From an uncultured Methylococcaceae bacterium (GTDB lineage Bacteria > Pseudomonadota > Gammaproteobacteria > Methylococcales > Methylomonadaceae): a DNA stretch of 62,697 nt. The notes below the pieces were generated by a model. It was not told the DNA's origin and did not search any database. It saw only the letters and a list, made by a program, of their open reading frames with translations. Where the stretch lies: assembly GCA_913056195.1 (NCBI GenBank), contig CAJXMF010000008.1, positions 1 to 62,697 of the forward strand, written 5' to 3'. The position numbers were made by a program, and so were the translations under genes. Position 1 is the stretch's first letter. The number at the start of each line of letters is the position of its first letter. Below, piece by piece: positions 50,123-59,207 of this stretch.

Positions 50123-51253
50123 CTACTCTGTCAAATAACGACGCCCTTTCCAGCGAGATCTTTCTCCGCGCCAGTAGCGAATAGCCGAAGTCCATGTCAT
50201 CATCAAATATAATGCGGCCACAACAGGCATTGTTAAAGCCCAAAGTGGATTTAATCGATAAAAAAACAATGTGGGTAAATAAAGGGTTATCATAATAGAT
50301 AGAGACAAACCGTTTATAAAAAGTTCTCCGGGCGTTTCTATCCAGAAAACAGCCATCAAAGGCCACCAATACATCAACAGCATGATTAGTGTACACAGCA
50401 TCAACAAAAGCCGTGAATAATAAAGTTGCGTATAGGCTGTGCGGGCGACCATTTGCCAAATCTCACTCAAGCCAACATACGGTCTTTGGCTGATGACACC
50501 GTGTGTTAATCCGATCCAGATTTTATAACCTTTAGACTTGATTGTTTTCGCCAGCGTACAATCATCGATCACCGCATCTTTAATAACCGCCATTCCGCCA
50601 ATATCTTTCAGTACGGCTGTTTCAAGAAAAATACAACCTCCGGCTGCGGCCGCCATTCTGGATTTTGGACTGTTCGCCAGCGCAAACGGATAAATCATTT
50701 TGAAAAAATAAATAAACGCCGGCATCAATAATTTTTCCCAAAATGATTGAAACCGCAACACTGCCATCAAAGAAACAAATTGCAACCCCTCTTTCTGTTG
50801 TTTTTGTTTAAGCGCTTTTAACATACCGGGCTTTAAGGCAATATCGGCATCCAGCAAGAGCAACAATGGCGTATTGACGGCTTTCAAGCCTTGTTCCTGC
50901 GCCCATAATTTACCTGTCCAGCCCGGCGGCAAGCTTTTCGATTCAATGATGGTCAGGTTTTCAAGCCCACTGGCACGAGCGATATTTACCGTCTCATCGC
51001 TGGAATCATCATCGACTAAAACAACCTGCAAACCACGCCCTTGCTGTTTCAATGATTGCAATGTTCCGGCAATCACTTCCGCCTCATCACGCGCTGGGAT
51101 CAGCACCGTAACATCATGTAAATCAACATCCGAAAAATCGGTTTCCGCTTCCAACACCTCCCGATTACGCCAGGGTTGCCATGGCAAAAGCAAGGTGATG
51201 AGCCAAACAAGCCCGGCTAAAACAGATAAATAGCCGCTCATAGTGTCTAACAT
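50123..51253 (-). CDS. hpnB: HpnB, hopanoid-associated glycosyltransferase family 2
   Basis: 376 residues. One N-terminal membrane helix, then a GT-A domain (VTVLIPARDEAEVIAGTLQS, VVLVDDDSSDETVNIA, LLLLLDADIALKPGML), and three to four C-terminal membrane helices. HpnB is thought to glycosylate or otherwise modify hopanoid side chains at the inner membrane; its product is not firmly established. It follows hpnH by 5 bp. Confidence 0.9.
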   Translation of the reverse strand: MLDTMSGYLSVLAGLVWLITLLLPWQPWRNREVLEAETDFSDVDLHDVTVLIPARDEAEVIAGTLQSLKQQGRGLQVVLVDDDSSDETVNIARASGLENLTIIESKSLPPGWTGKLWAQEQGLKAVNTPLLLLLDADIALKPGMLKALKQKQQKEGLQFVSLMAVLRFQSFWEKLLMPAFIYFFKMIYPFALANSPKSRMAAAAGGCIFLETAVLKDIGGMAVIKDAVIDDCTLAKTIKSKGYKIWIGLTHGVISQRPYVGLSEIWQMVARTAYTQLYYSRLLLMLCTLIMLLMYWWPLMAVFWIETPGELFINGLSLSIMITLYLPTLFFYRLNPLWALTMPVVAALYLMMTWTSAIRYWRGERSRWKGRRYLTE

Positions 51254-51258
51254 GCCAT

Positions 51259-52359
51259 TTATAATTCCACTTTTATCGGAATATCTTTCAGGTTTTTGCC
51301 AGCCGTTTCAGCGGGAACTTTTTCCGGCACCATATCTCCCGCCGTTTTAGGACCACGGATTGTCGCCCACAATGCTTTTAATGGATGTTGTAATGTATCT
51401 TCCACAGCCGTGGCTTCATAGCCACAATGCGCCATACAATTCGCACACTTTGGGTTCTTCGCGGTGCCGTATTTTTCCCACGGAGTTTCTTCAAGCAAGG
51501 CTTGAAAACTATCGGTATAGCCTTCATCGCTCAAGAGGTAACACGGTTTTTGCCATCCGAATACATTACGGGTCGGGTTGCCCCAGGGCGTACAATCATA
51601 AGCCTGATTACCCGCCAGATAGTCCAGATATAATGAGGAATGATTCAAGCGCCAGTCACGTTTGCGTTTTTTACCTAAACCAAATATGCCTCGAAACAGC
51701 TCCTTGGTTTCCCGTCCGGAAATAAAGACGTCTTGTTGTGGTGCATGTTCATAACTGAAGCCCGGCGCAATGGTGATACCTTCTACGCCTAACTCCGTGG
51801 CATAATCCAAAAAATCAGCCACTTCTGCAGGTGTTTCACCCTGAAACAAAGTGCAGTTGACTGTCACACGAAAACCTTTACTTAAGGCTAATTTAATCGC
51901 ATCAACTGCAATATCAAAAACCCCCTCTTGACACACAGAGGTATCATGACGATCTTTGTTGCCATCTAAATGGACAGAGAATGTCAGATAAGGTGATGGC
52001 GTATAATCGTTTATTCTTTTCTTCAGCAGCAGCGCATTGGTGCAAAGGTAAACAAATTTTTTACGCTCGATAATGCCTTTAACGATTTCCGGCATTTCTT
52101 TATGGATTAACGGCTCACCACCGGGGATGGAAACCATAGGGGCATCACATTCATCCACGGCATCAAGACATTCTTTTACTGACAAGCGCTTATTGAGAAT
52201 ATCATCCGGATACTCAATCTTACCGCAACCGGCACACGCCAAATTACATCGAAACAAAGGTTCAAGCATCAAAACCAACGGGTATTTTTTCTTCCCCTTC
52301 AATTTCTGCGTTAATAAATACTTACCTACTGCAATTTGTTGTCGTAAAGGAACGCCCAC
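51259..52359 (-). CDS. hpnH: HpnH, adenosyl-hopene synthase (radical SAM)
   Basis: 366 residues from a GTG start with GGGAG upstream. The cluster motif is CNLACAGC (Cys38, Cys42, Cys45), followed by VSIPGGEPLIHKEMP and FSVHLDGNKDRHD; the C-terminal half has further Cys residues (KNPKCANCMAHCGYEA) typical of HpnH. It joins an S-adenosylmethionine-derived 5'-deoxyadenosyl group to diploptene, the first step to extended hopanoids. First gene of the leftward unit, divergent from sqs. Confidence 0.94.
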   Translation of the reverse strand: MGVPLRQQIAVGKYLLTQKLKGKKKYPLVLMLEPLFRCNLACAGCGKIEYPDDILNKRLSVKECLDAVDECDAPMVSIPGGEPLIHKEMPEIVKGIIERKKFVYLCTNALLLKKRINDYTPSPYLTFSVHLDGNKDRHDTSVCQEGVFDIAVDAIKLALSKGFRVTVNCTLFQGETPAEVADFLDYATELGVEGITIAPGFSYEHAPQQDVFISGRETKELFRGIFGLGKKRKRDWRLNHSSLYLDYLAGNQAYDCTPWGNPTRNVFGWQKPCYLLSDEGYTDSFQALLEETPWEKYGTAKNPKCANCMAHCGYEATAVEDTLQHPLKALWATIRGPKTAGDMVPEKVPAETAGKNLKDIPIKVEL

Positions 52360-52806
52360 TTACCTATCTCCCAAAATAAATACATTATCAAACACTCAAG
52401 ATTTAAGCGTTGTTACAAAACAACAATACACCCAATAACCTTGATGCTCTAACTCTTTGTATTAGAATATAAAAAATCCCACCAATCTAATACAATTCAA
52501 AATAATGTACAAAGAATACTACTTTTCCGCATCAGACTCCAGTAAAAAAGCCCATAAATACTATTTTTCAGTCGTTTTATTTTGAAAAAAATTATAAAAT
52601 TAACAAAAATACAACAACTTTAATGTATTCTTGAAAATCACTTAAGCAATTGTTTTTAAGGATTATTTAAGATAAATCATGATTCCCGTGAATTTTTTAA
52701 GGAAAACACATAAAAATATTTTGCTATAAAACAACATTTCTTTGCAAAACCCCAACAAACCGACTATCATTGACACTCACTGATTTGATAACTGCGCGCA
52801 TTTTTT
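52360..52806. other. AT-rich divergent regulatory region of the hopanoid locus
   Basis: 447 bp without a gene, very AT-rich with many A- and T-tracts, separating hpnH (left) from sqs (right). It must carry both promoters. One candidate for the right side is listed; I see no clear operator palindrome or RNA gene. The A-tracts suggest intrinsic curvature. Confidence 0.55.
52741..52770 (+). promoter_or_regulatory. Candidate sigma70 promoter of sqs-shc
   Basis: TTTGCA (52741-52746) and TATCAT (52765-52770) are 18 bp apart, 36 bp upstream of the sqs ATG. There is no clear Shine-Dalgarno before that ATG. Confidence 0.35.
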
Positions 52807-53898
52807 ATGACTGAAGCAAACGTTTCAATAAACGACCCGAAAAACCTTCTTTCTCTGCCAGAGCAGGACTTTCAGTCCATACTGCTCGAAGGCGTTTCGA
52901 GAACGTTTGCCCTGACCATACCGCAACTGCCCGAAGGCCTGTATTCTCCAGTTGCCAACGCCTATTTATTATGTCGAATTGTCGATACCATTGAGGATGA
53001 AGTGTCCTTGTCAGTCGAACAAAAAAAGTACTTTTGTGATTTATTCATCAATGTCACACGGACAGGACAGCATGCCGAAAAGTTCAGCCAGGAATTAGCG
53101 CCATTATTGTCAAATCAAACCATTCCAGCAGAACACAGCTTGATTGCGGTTACACCACGCGTTATTGAAATCACGCATTCCTTTGACAGAGAACAGATTA
53201 ACGCTTTAGCCGATTGTGTTACCACCATGGCACAAGGCATGCCAAAGTTTCAGGCACTGGATTTGCACGCTGGACTGAAAACCCTGGCCGATCTGGATGA
53301 CTATTGTTATTACGTTGCCGGCTGTGTCGGTGAAATGCTGGCCCGATTATTCTGTCATTATTCCCCTGAAATCAATCAGCACCGGGAAAAACTCTTAAAG
53401 CTATCTGTGTCTTTTGGACAAGGCTTGCAAATGACCAATATTTTAAAAGATATCTGGGATGACGCTAAACGTGGCGTCTGCTGGTTGCCGCAGGATATCT
53501 TTACTGAAACCGGTTTTGACCTGGCAACATTGACCCCCGAAACCCATGATAAAAATTTCCGCAAAGGTCTGGAACACCTGATCAGCATTGCCCAACAACA
53601 TTTGGACAATGCGCTGACCTATACCAAACTGATTCCATCCCACGAAACGGGCATCCGTAATTTTTGCCTTTGGGCGCTGGGTATGGCGGTTTTAACATTA
53701 CGTAAAATCCATGAAAACCTGGATTTCAATGATTCAAGTCAGGTCAAAATTACTCGAAAAAGTGTCAAGGCCACTATTTTTGCAACCAATTTAACCGTCC
53801 GCAGCAATTTGATGCTGACACTATTATTCAATTTTTTCAGTCGACCTCTGAAAACGCCGGACTGGCATTATCAACCTGCCAACCAGGCTAAACAATAA
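52807..53898 (+). CDS. sqs: Squalene synthase (farnesyl-diphosphate farnesyltransferase)
   Basis: 363 residues of the squalene/phytoene synthase family. Both Asp-rich motifs are present: DTIED at residues 60-64 and DIWDD at 215-219, with SRTFALTIPQLPEGLYSPVA and YCYYVAGCVGEMLARLF. This is the single-enzyme route (two farnesyl diphosphates to squalene), rather than the HpnC-HpnD-HpnE three-enzyme route; no hpnC/D/E genes are in view. It starts the rightward hopanoid unit, 9 bp before shc. Confidence 0.88.
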   Translation: MTEANVSINDPKNLLSLPEQDFQSILLEGVSRTFALTIPQLPEGLYSPVANAYLLCRIVDTIEDEVSLSVEQKKYFCDLFINVTRTGQHAEKFSQELAPLLSNQTIPAEHSLIAVTPRVIEITHSFDREQINALADCVTTMAQGMPKFQALDLHAGLKTLADLDDYCYYVAGCVGEMLARLFCHYSPEINQHREKLLKLSVSFGQGLQMTNILKDIWDDAKRGVCWLPQDIFTETGFDLATLTPETHDKNFRKGLEHLISIAQQHLDNALTYTKLIPSHETGIRNFCLWALGMAVLTLRKIHENLDFNDSSQVKITRKSVKATIFATNLTVRSNLMLTLLFNFFSRPLKTPDWHYQPANQAKQ

Positions 53899-53907
53899 GG
53901 AATAACG

Positions 53908-55863
53908 ATGTTTACAGAAGCCGAATCAATCCCCGTATCTACATCCAGCCCGGCATCAACTATGCCGGCTATCAATAACGCCGCACTGGAACAGGCCATC
54001 AGCAAAGCCGAGAAATACCTGCTGAATTTACAGGATAAAGACGGCTATTGGCTGTTTGAACTCGAAGCGGACTGCACGATTCCAGCCGAATACATCATGA
54101 TGATGCATTATCTGGATGATATTGATGAAACTTTACAGTCTAAAATTGCCGTTTATTTGCGCAGCCGCCAATCCGAGGACGGCAGTTACCCCTTGTTTAC
54201 AGGTGGACCGGGCGATATCAGTTGCAGTGTAAAAGTCTACTATGCCTTAAAAATGGCGGGTGACGATATCAATGCGCCGCATATGGTTCGATTGCGCGAT
54301 TATATTTTAAGCCAGGGCGGTGCCGCCCGCGCCAATGTCTTTACCCGTATCGCGCTGGCGACTTTCAAGCAGCTGCCCTGGCGCGGCGTGCCTTATATTC
54401 CGGTTGAAATCATGCTGCTGCCTAATTGGTTTCCTTTTCATATCGACAAGGTATCCTATTGGTCGCGCACGGTTATGGTGCCGTTATTTATCTTATGCAC
54501 TCTGAAAGCTACGGCAAAAAACCCACATAATGTTGATATTCTGGAATTGTTTGTCGTTCACCCGGACGAAGAAAAACACTATTTCCCGGAACGTAGCTGG
54601 CTCAACAAAGCATTTTTGGCGCTGGATAAATTAGGCCGATTGACCGAGCCATTTATCCCGGAAAAAATGCGCCAAAAAGCCATTGACCAAGCGCTGAACT
54701 GGTTTACTGAACGTCTGAATGGCGAAGATGGTTTAGGCGGTATCTTTCCGGCTATGGTGAATGCGTATGAAGCCATGTTGCTTCTCGGTATGCCACATGA
54801 TCATCCCAATGTTGTCATCGCCCGCAAAGCAATTGATAAACTGTTAGTGATTAACGAAGACGATGCCTATTGCCAGCCTTGTTTGTCACCGGTTTGGGAT
54901 ACAGCTTTGTCCGCATTGGCTTTGCAGGAATCTAATAAAAACAACAACCAGACCGCCCTGAGTCGAGCCTATGACTGGTTAAAATCCAAACAATTGATTG
55001 ACCAGCCCGGTGACTGGCAAATCCAGCGCCCTGATTTACCCGGTGGCGGCTGGGCGTTTCAGTTTGAAAATCCTTATTACCCTGATGTCGATGATACCGC
55101 CGTCGTCGCTTTTGCCATGGCCGATTCCGACTACCCCGAACTGAAGGAGTCTATCCACCGGGCGACCCGCTGGATCGTTGACATGCAATCGGATAATGGC
55201 GGCTATGGTGCCTTTGATGTGGATAATACGTGTTATTATCTGAATGAAATTCCGTTTGCCGATCACGGCGCCTTACTGGATCCACCAACGGCCGATGTCA
55301 GCGCACGCTGCGCCATGCTGATGGCAAAAGTTGCTCAAGATCATGATGAATATCGCCCTGCCCTGCAACGCACGATTGACTATCTCCGCGCCGAACAGGA
55401 AGACGATGGCTCCTGGTTTGGCCGCTGGGGTACTAATTATATTTACGGCACTTGGTCAGGCCTTCTGGCGCTGGAGCAAACCGACCTGCCCAAATCAGAC
55501 CCGATGTATCGCAAAGCCGTCGCCTGGCTAAAAAGCGTGCAGCGTGAAGATGGCGGCTGGGGTGAAGATAACTTAAGCTATCATGACGATAAAAAATATC
55601 GAGGCCGCTATCACTTCAGTACCGCATTTCAAACGGCCTGGGCCCTGCTGGCTTTAATGGCCGCCGGTGAAACACGTAGTCCAGAAGTCAAAGCCGGCAT
55701 TGAGTTTTTGTTGAAAACACAATTAAGCGACGGTCGTTGGGACGACCCTTGCTTTACCGCACCTGGCTTTCCTAAAGTGTTCTATCTGAAATACCACGGC
55801 TATGACAAATTTTTCCCGTTGTGGGCCTTAGCCCGTTATCGCAACACGATTCAAGCATCGTGA
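53908..55863 (+). CDS. shc: Squalene-hopene cyclase
   Basis: 651 residues. The catalytic DxDD is DVDD at residues 393-396. Several QW repeats are visible (for example QDKDGYWLFELEADCTIPAE, QSDNGGYGAFDVDNTCYYLN, QREDGGWGEDNLSYHDDKK). It cyclises squalene to hopene/hopanol as a monotopic inner-membrane enzyme. An AAGGAATAACG ribosome site precedes the ATG. Its stop overlaps the hpnG start codon. Confidence 0.96.
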   Translation: MFTEAESIPVSTSSPASTMPAINNAALEQAISKAEKYLLNLQDKDGYWLFELEADCTIPAEYIMMMHYLDDIDETLQSKIAVYLRSRQSEDGSYPLFTGGPGDISCSVKVYYALKMAGDDINAPHMVRLRDYILSQGGAARANVFTRIALATFKQLPWRGVPYIPVEIMLLPNWFPFHIDKVSYWSRTVMVPLFILCTLKATAKNPHNVDILELFVVHPDEEKHYFPERSWLNKAFLALDKLGRLTEPFIPEKMRQKAIDQALNWFTERLNGEDGLGGIFPAMVNAYEAMLLLGMPHDHPNVVIARKAIDKLLVINEDDAYCQPCLSPVWDTALSALALQESNKNNNQTALSRAYDWLKSKQLIDQPGDWQIQRPDLPGGGWAFQFENPYYPDVDDTAVVAFAMADSDYPELKESIHRATRWIVDMQSDNGGYGAFDVDNTCYYLNEIPFADHGALLDPPTADVSARCAMLMAKVAQDHDEYRPALQRTIDYLRAEQEDDGSWFGRWGTNYIYGTWSGLLALEQTDLPKSDPMYRKAVAWLKSVQREDGGWGEDNLSYHDDKKYRGRYHFSTAFQTAWALLALMAAGETRSPEVKAGIEFLLKTQLSDGRWDDPCFTAPGFPKVFYLKYHGYDKFFPLWALARYRNTIQAS

Positions 55864-56585
55864 CAACCGGAATCATCGTTGCCCTGCCGGAAGAGATCAG
55901 CACACTGACGTCCGCTTCGCTTCAGCAAGGTGAAAGCATTCGACTGAATAACAATATCGTGCTGATGCTGGCAGGCGCAGGACCTGAAAATGCCGCGCAT
56001 GCCGCTTATCAACTGATTAAGCACAATGGCGCCAACCGCCTGATAAGCTGGGGATGCGCTGCGGCATTGGTTGATTATTTAACCCCTGGAGATTTGATTC
56101 TAGCGGAAAACCTGATTGACAAAAACCAGCAAATACTCGCCTGCGACTCGAACTGGCTATCGCATACCCGCGAAACCTTGAAACATTTGTCTTTGTTTCA
56201 AGAACCTCTGGTTGAAAGTCAGCATATTATCGGCACAGCAGAAGGCAAACAACGATTGTATATCGAAACTCAGGCGATTGCTGTCGATATGGAAAGTGCC
56301 GCTATCGCGCGTATTGCCAAACAGCATCACTGTCCATTTTTACTGGTTCGCAGCATTGCAGATACCGCCAACATGAATCTTCCGCAGGCAATTTATCACG
56401 CCATGAATGCTGAAGGACGTGTTGATATTTCAAAATTACTGCTGTTTATCCTAAAAAAACCCAGTGAAATTCCAGGCTTGATTCATCTCGGGCTATGTTT
56501 TTCGTCCGCAAAAAAAACATTAACCGCTATCGCAAAACATCTTGATAAAATAGTGGATTTTGAATCTAAAACACTAACCACTTAA
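55860..56585 (+). CDS. hpnG: HpnG, adenosylhopane nucleoside phosphorylase
   Basis: 241 residues from a GTG at 55860 that overlaps the shc stop (GTGA); the family N-terminus TTGIIVALPEEI begins right there, so the longer frame is rejected. It is a nucleoside-phosphorylase fold protein with ISWGCAAALVDYLTPGDLIL and AVDMESAAIARIAKQHHCPF (catalytic Glu). HpnG releases adenine from adenosylhopane to give ribosylhopane, following HpnH. Tight coupling to shc is likely. Confidence 0.9.
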   Translation: MTTGIIVALPEEISTLTSASLQQGESIRLNNNIVLMLAGAGPENAAHAAYQLIKHNGANRLISWGCAAALVDYLTPGDLILAENLIDKNQQILACDSNWLSHTRETLKHLSLFQEPLVESQHIIGTAEGKQRLYIETQAIAVDMESAAIARIAKQHHCPFLLVRSIADTANMNLPQAIYHAMNAEGRVDISKLLLFILKKPSEIPGLIHLGLCFSSAKKTLTAIAKHLDKIVDFESKTLTT

Positions 56586-56593
56586 ATCGCTGC

Positions 56594-59194
56594 ATGTCTG
56601 AATCTTCTTCCGCCACATTATTGGAGTCCTTTCTTGTCCACTGGAGCCGTTGGGTATTGCGCTTTCCGGTAACCTTGATTGTCATTTTTACCCTGCTGGC
56701 CGGATACAGCCTTTACTATACCGTCAACAACCTGGGCGTTAATACCAATACCACCGACATGCTGGCAAAGGATTTACCCTTCCAAATCAACCGCAAACGC
56801 CTGGAAGATGCTTTTCCACAAGACAAGGCCTCCATTATTTTTGTCGTGGAAGCCAAAACACCTGAAGAAACCTCCATTGCAGCCAATCATTTGCGCCAAA
56901 GACTGCAACACGATGATCATTTTCTGTCGGTCTATATCCCGACAGACAACCCGTTTTTCAGACAGCAGGCCCTGTTGTATCTGGATATCGATGAACTTGA
57001 AGACCTTGCCACAAAGCTGACAGATGCGCAGCCCTTTATTGGTTATTTATCCGAACATTATAGCCTCGATGGTCTTTTCACCATTATTAGCAAGGCACTC
57101 GAAAAACAAAACAGCGACGAGTTGCCGATGGATATGGCGCCGTTACTGAAAGCGATCAATCAAACGGTGGAAGCACAGTTAAACGGTACACCGCAACGGC
57201 TGTCCTGGCAAACATTATTGGCAGCGACCCGATTGAATACCGATAGCAATCGCACCTTGGTCATTGCTCGGCCGAAAATGAATTTCAATGAAATCATGCC
57301 CGCCGAAGCCGCTTTTCTGGATGCCCGGTCACTGGTGAAGCATATCCTTCAGGAAAATCCTTCGGTAAAAATACGCATAACGGGAGAAACGGCTTTAGAG
57401 CATGAAGAGCTTGAAAGCGTAACGCGTGGCGCTGAAATTGCAGGTATTGTGTCGCTGATTTTGGTCTGTACATCTTTACTGCTCGGTCTGCGCTCTTTCA
57501 AATTACTGCTTGCGACCTTTATAACACTGATCATAGGGCTTATTTTGACGGCTGGCTTTGCAGCGTTCGCCATCGGCCACCTCAACCTGATCTCCATTGC
57601 CTTTGCCGTTTTATATATTGGACTGGGTGTTGATTACGCCATTCACATCTGTCTTCATTATCGTGAATTGAAAGCACAGGGCGCACCGAATGATACCGCC
57701 ATTATTAAAACCATTAAAACCATAGGTGTCTCCATATTTTTATGTGCCTTTACGACATCCATTGGTTTTTTTGCCTTTATCCCGACGGATTTCGTTGGCG
57801 TATCGGAATTAGGTATCATCTCCGGTGTGGGTATGTTTATCGGCCTAGTGATTTCGCTGACGTTGTTACCCGCCTTGCTTAAAATCATGCCCGTCAACAA
57901 CATCAAACCCTTCAAACGACATTGGGCGCCATCTTCCCTGATTGAATTACCTTACCGGCAGGCAACCCGCATAAAAGTCTATTCCATAGTGTTCGCATTG
58001 GCATCGGTCGCGGTTCTGACTCAGCTTGTGTTTGACTCTAATCCAATCAACCTGAGAGACCCGAAAAGTGAATCGGTATCGACCATTAAGGATTTATTAA
58101 AATCCAAAGACGATTCACCGTTTGCGTTGTCTGCATTGGAACCCGACCTGAATAAAGCCAAAGCCCTGGCTGCAAAATTAAAAAAATTGCCCAGCGTACA
58201 CGAAACAATCATCCTGAGCGACCTGGTTACCAAAAACCAAGATGAAAAACTCGCGATAATTGATGATCTAGCTATGATTTTGGGTTCTCAACTGGACCGC
58301 TTCAATCAGCCCTTACAAAATACCCAGCCTTTGTTGGCCATCAAAAAATTCATAAGCAATATCAACAAGCTGTTACAGGAACAACCCGACAATCCCTACC
58401 GGGATTTGCTCTTGAGCTTACAACAAAACCTGCGGGCATTGATTGTCGGCGACAATGCCGAACAAAAGGCGCATGAATTAGAACATAATATTTTAGATTT
58501 ACTGCCTTACACCATGCAGCGGCTTAAAACCAGTCTGCAAGCTTACCCTTACAGCATTCAGGATTTACCGGATTACTTAAGTCAACACTGGCTCAGCAAA
58601 AATGGTTTATACCGCGTTTTAATTTTGCCGGAATACGATTTGAATGATCCACGCCATCTCAAGCAATTTGTCGCGGATGTCACCGCCGTCGCACCTATGG
58701 CCAGCGGCCTGCCAGTTGCTGACCAGGCATCAGGCGATGTTGTTGTCAACGCCTTTATTGAAGCCTTCAGCGCTGCATTAATTGCAATATTCGTACTCCT
58801 TTTACTGATTTTCAAAAATCTGAAACATACATTACTCATTATGGGCCCTTTATTGTTGGCGGGATTATTGACTGGTGCCACCAATGTGCTGCTGCACAAC
58901 AGCTTCAACTTTGCCAACATCATCGCATTACCCTTGCTATTGGGCATGGGCGTCGATAGCGGCATTCACATTCTGCAATGCTTAAAATCGGGCCACGCCA
59001 ATATTCTGGAAAGCAGCTCCGCCCGTGGCGTCTTTTTCAGCTCGCTGACGACACTGTGCAGCTTTTCCAGTCTGGCATTTACCTCTCATCAAGGCACGGC
59101 CAGTATGGGCATATTGTTAGCTATTGGAATCACCTTTACTCTACTCTGTACGCTTATTGTGTTACCGGCTTTTTACGGTAAACCACGTTTATAA
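56594..59194 (+). CDS. hpnN: HpnN, hopanoid RND transporter
   Basis: 866 residues. Two RND halves: a first membrane helix (VLRFPVTLIVIFTLLAGYSL), a periplasmic domain, and membrane bundles with FAVLYIGLGVDYAIHICLHY in the first half and LLLGMGVDSGIHILQCLKSG in the second. HpnN moves hopanoids from the inner to the outer membrane. It follows hpnG by 8 bp. No adaptor or outer-membrane factor is nearby. Confidence 0.92.
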   Translation: MSESSSATLLESFLVHWSRWVLRFPVTLIVIFTLLAGYSLYYTVNNLGVNTNTTDMLAKDLPFQINRKRLEDAFPQDKASIIFVVEAKTPEETSIAANHLRQRLQHDDHFLSVYIPTDNPFFRQQALLYLDIDELEDLATKLTDAQPFIGYLSEHYSLDGLFTIISKALEKQNSDELPMDMAPLLKAINQTVEAQLNGTPQRLSWQTLLAATRLNTDSNRTLVIARPKMNFNEIMPAEAAFLDARSLVKHILQENPSVKIRITGETALEHEELESVTRGAEIAGIVSLILVCTSLLLGLRSFKLLLATFITLIIGLILTAGFAAFAIGHLNLISIAFAVLYIGLGVDYAIHICLHYRELKAQGAPNDTAIIKTIKTIGVSIFLCAFTTSIGFFAFIPTDFVGVSELGIISGVGMFIGLVISLTLLPALLKIMPVNNIKPFKRHWAPSSLIELPYRQATRIKVYSIVFALASVAVLTQLVFDSNPINLRDPKSESVSTIKDLLKSKDDSPFALSALEPDLNKAKALAAKLKKLPSVHETIILSDLVTKNQDEKLAIIDDLAMILGSQLDRFNQPLQNTQPLLAIKKFISNINKLLQEQPDNPYRDLLLSLQQNLRALIVGDNAEQKAHELEHNILDLLPYTMQRLKTSLQAYPYSIQDLPDYLSQHWLSKNGLYRVLILPEYDLNDPRHLKQFVADVTAVAPMASGLPVADQASGDVVVNAFIEAFSAALIAIFVLLLLIFKNLKHTLLIMGPLLLAGLLTGATNVLLHNSFNFANIIALPLLLGMGVDSGIHILQCLKSGHANILESSSARGVFFSSLTTLCSFSSLAFTSHQGTASMGILLAIGITFTLLCTLIVLPAFYGKPRL

Positions 59195-59207
59195 ATTGAG
59201 GTTTTTT

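Noticed and set aside
55821-55859. Upstream ATG frame for hpnG inside shc
   Set aside because: It lies wholly within the shc coding sequence; the family N-terminus starts at the GTG overlapping the shc stop.
59124-59207. Longer hpnO frame overlapping hpnN
   Set aside because: The added residues come from out-of-frame hpnN sequence, and a GAGG site supports the ATG at 59208.
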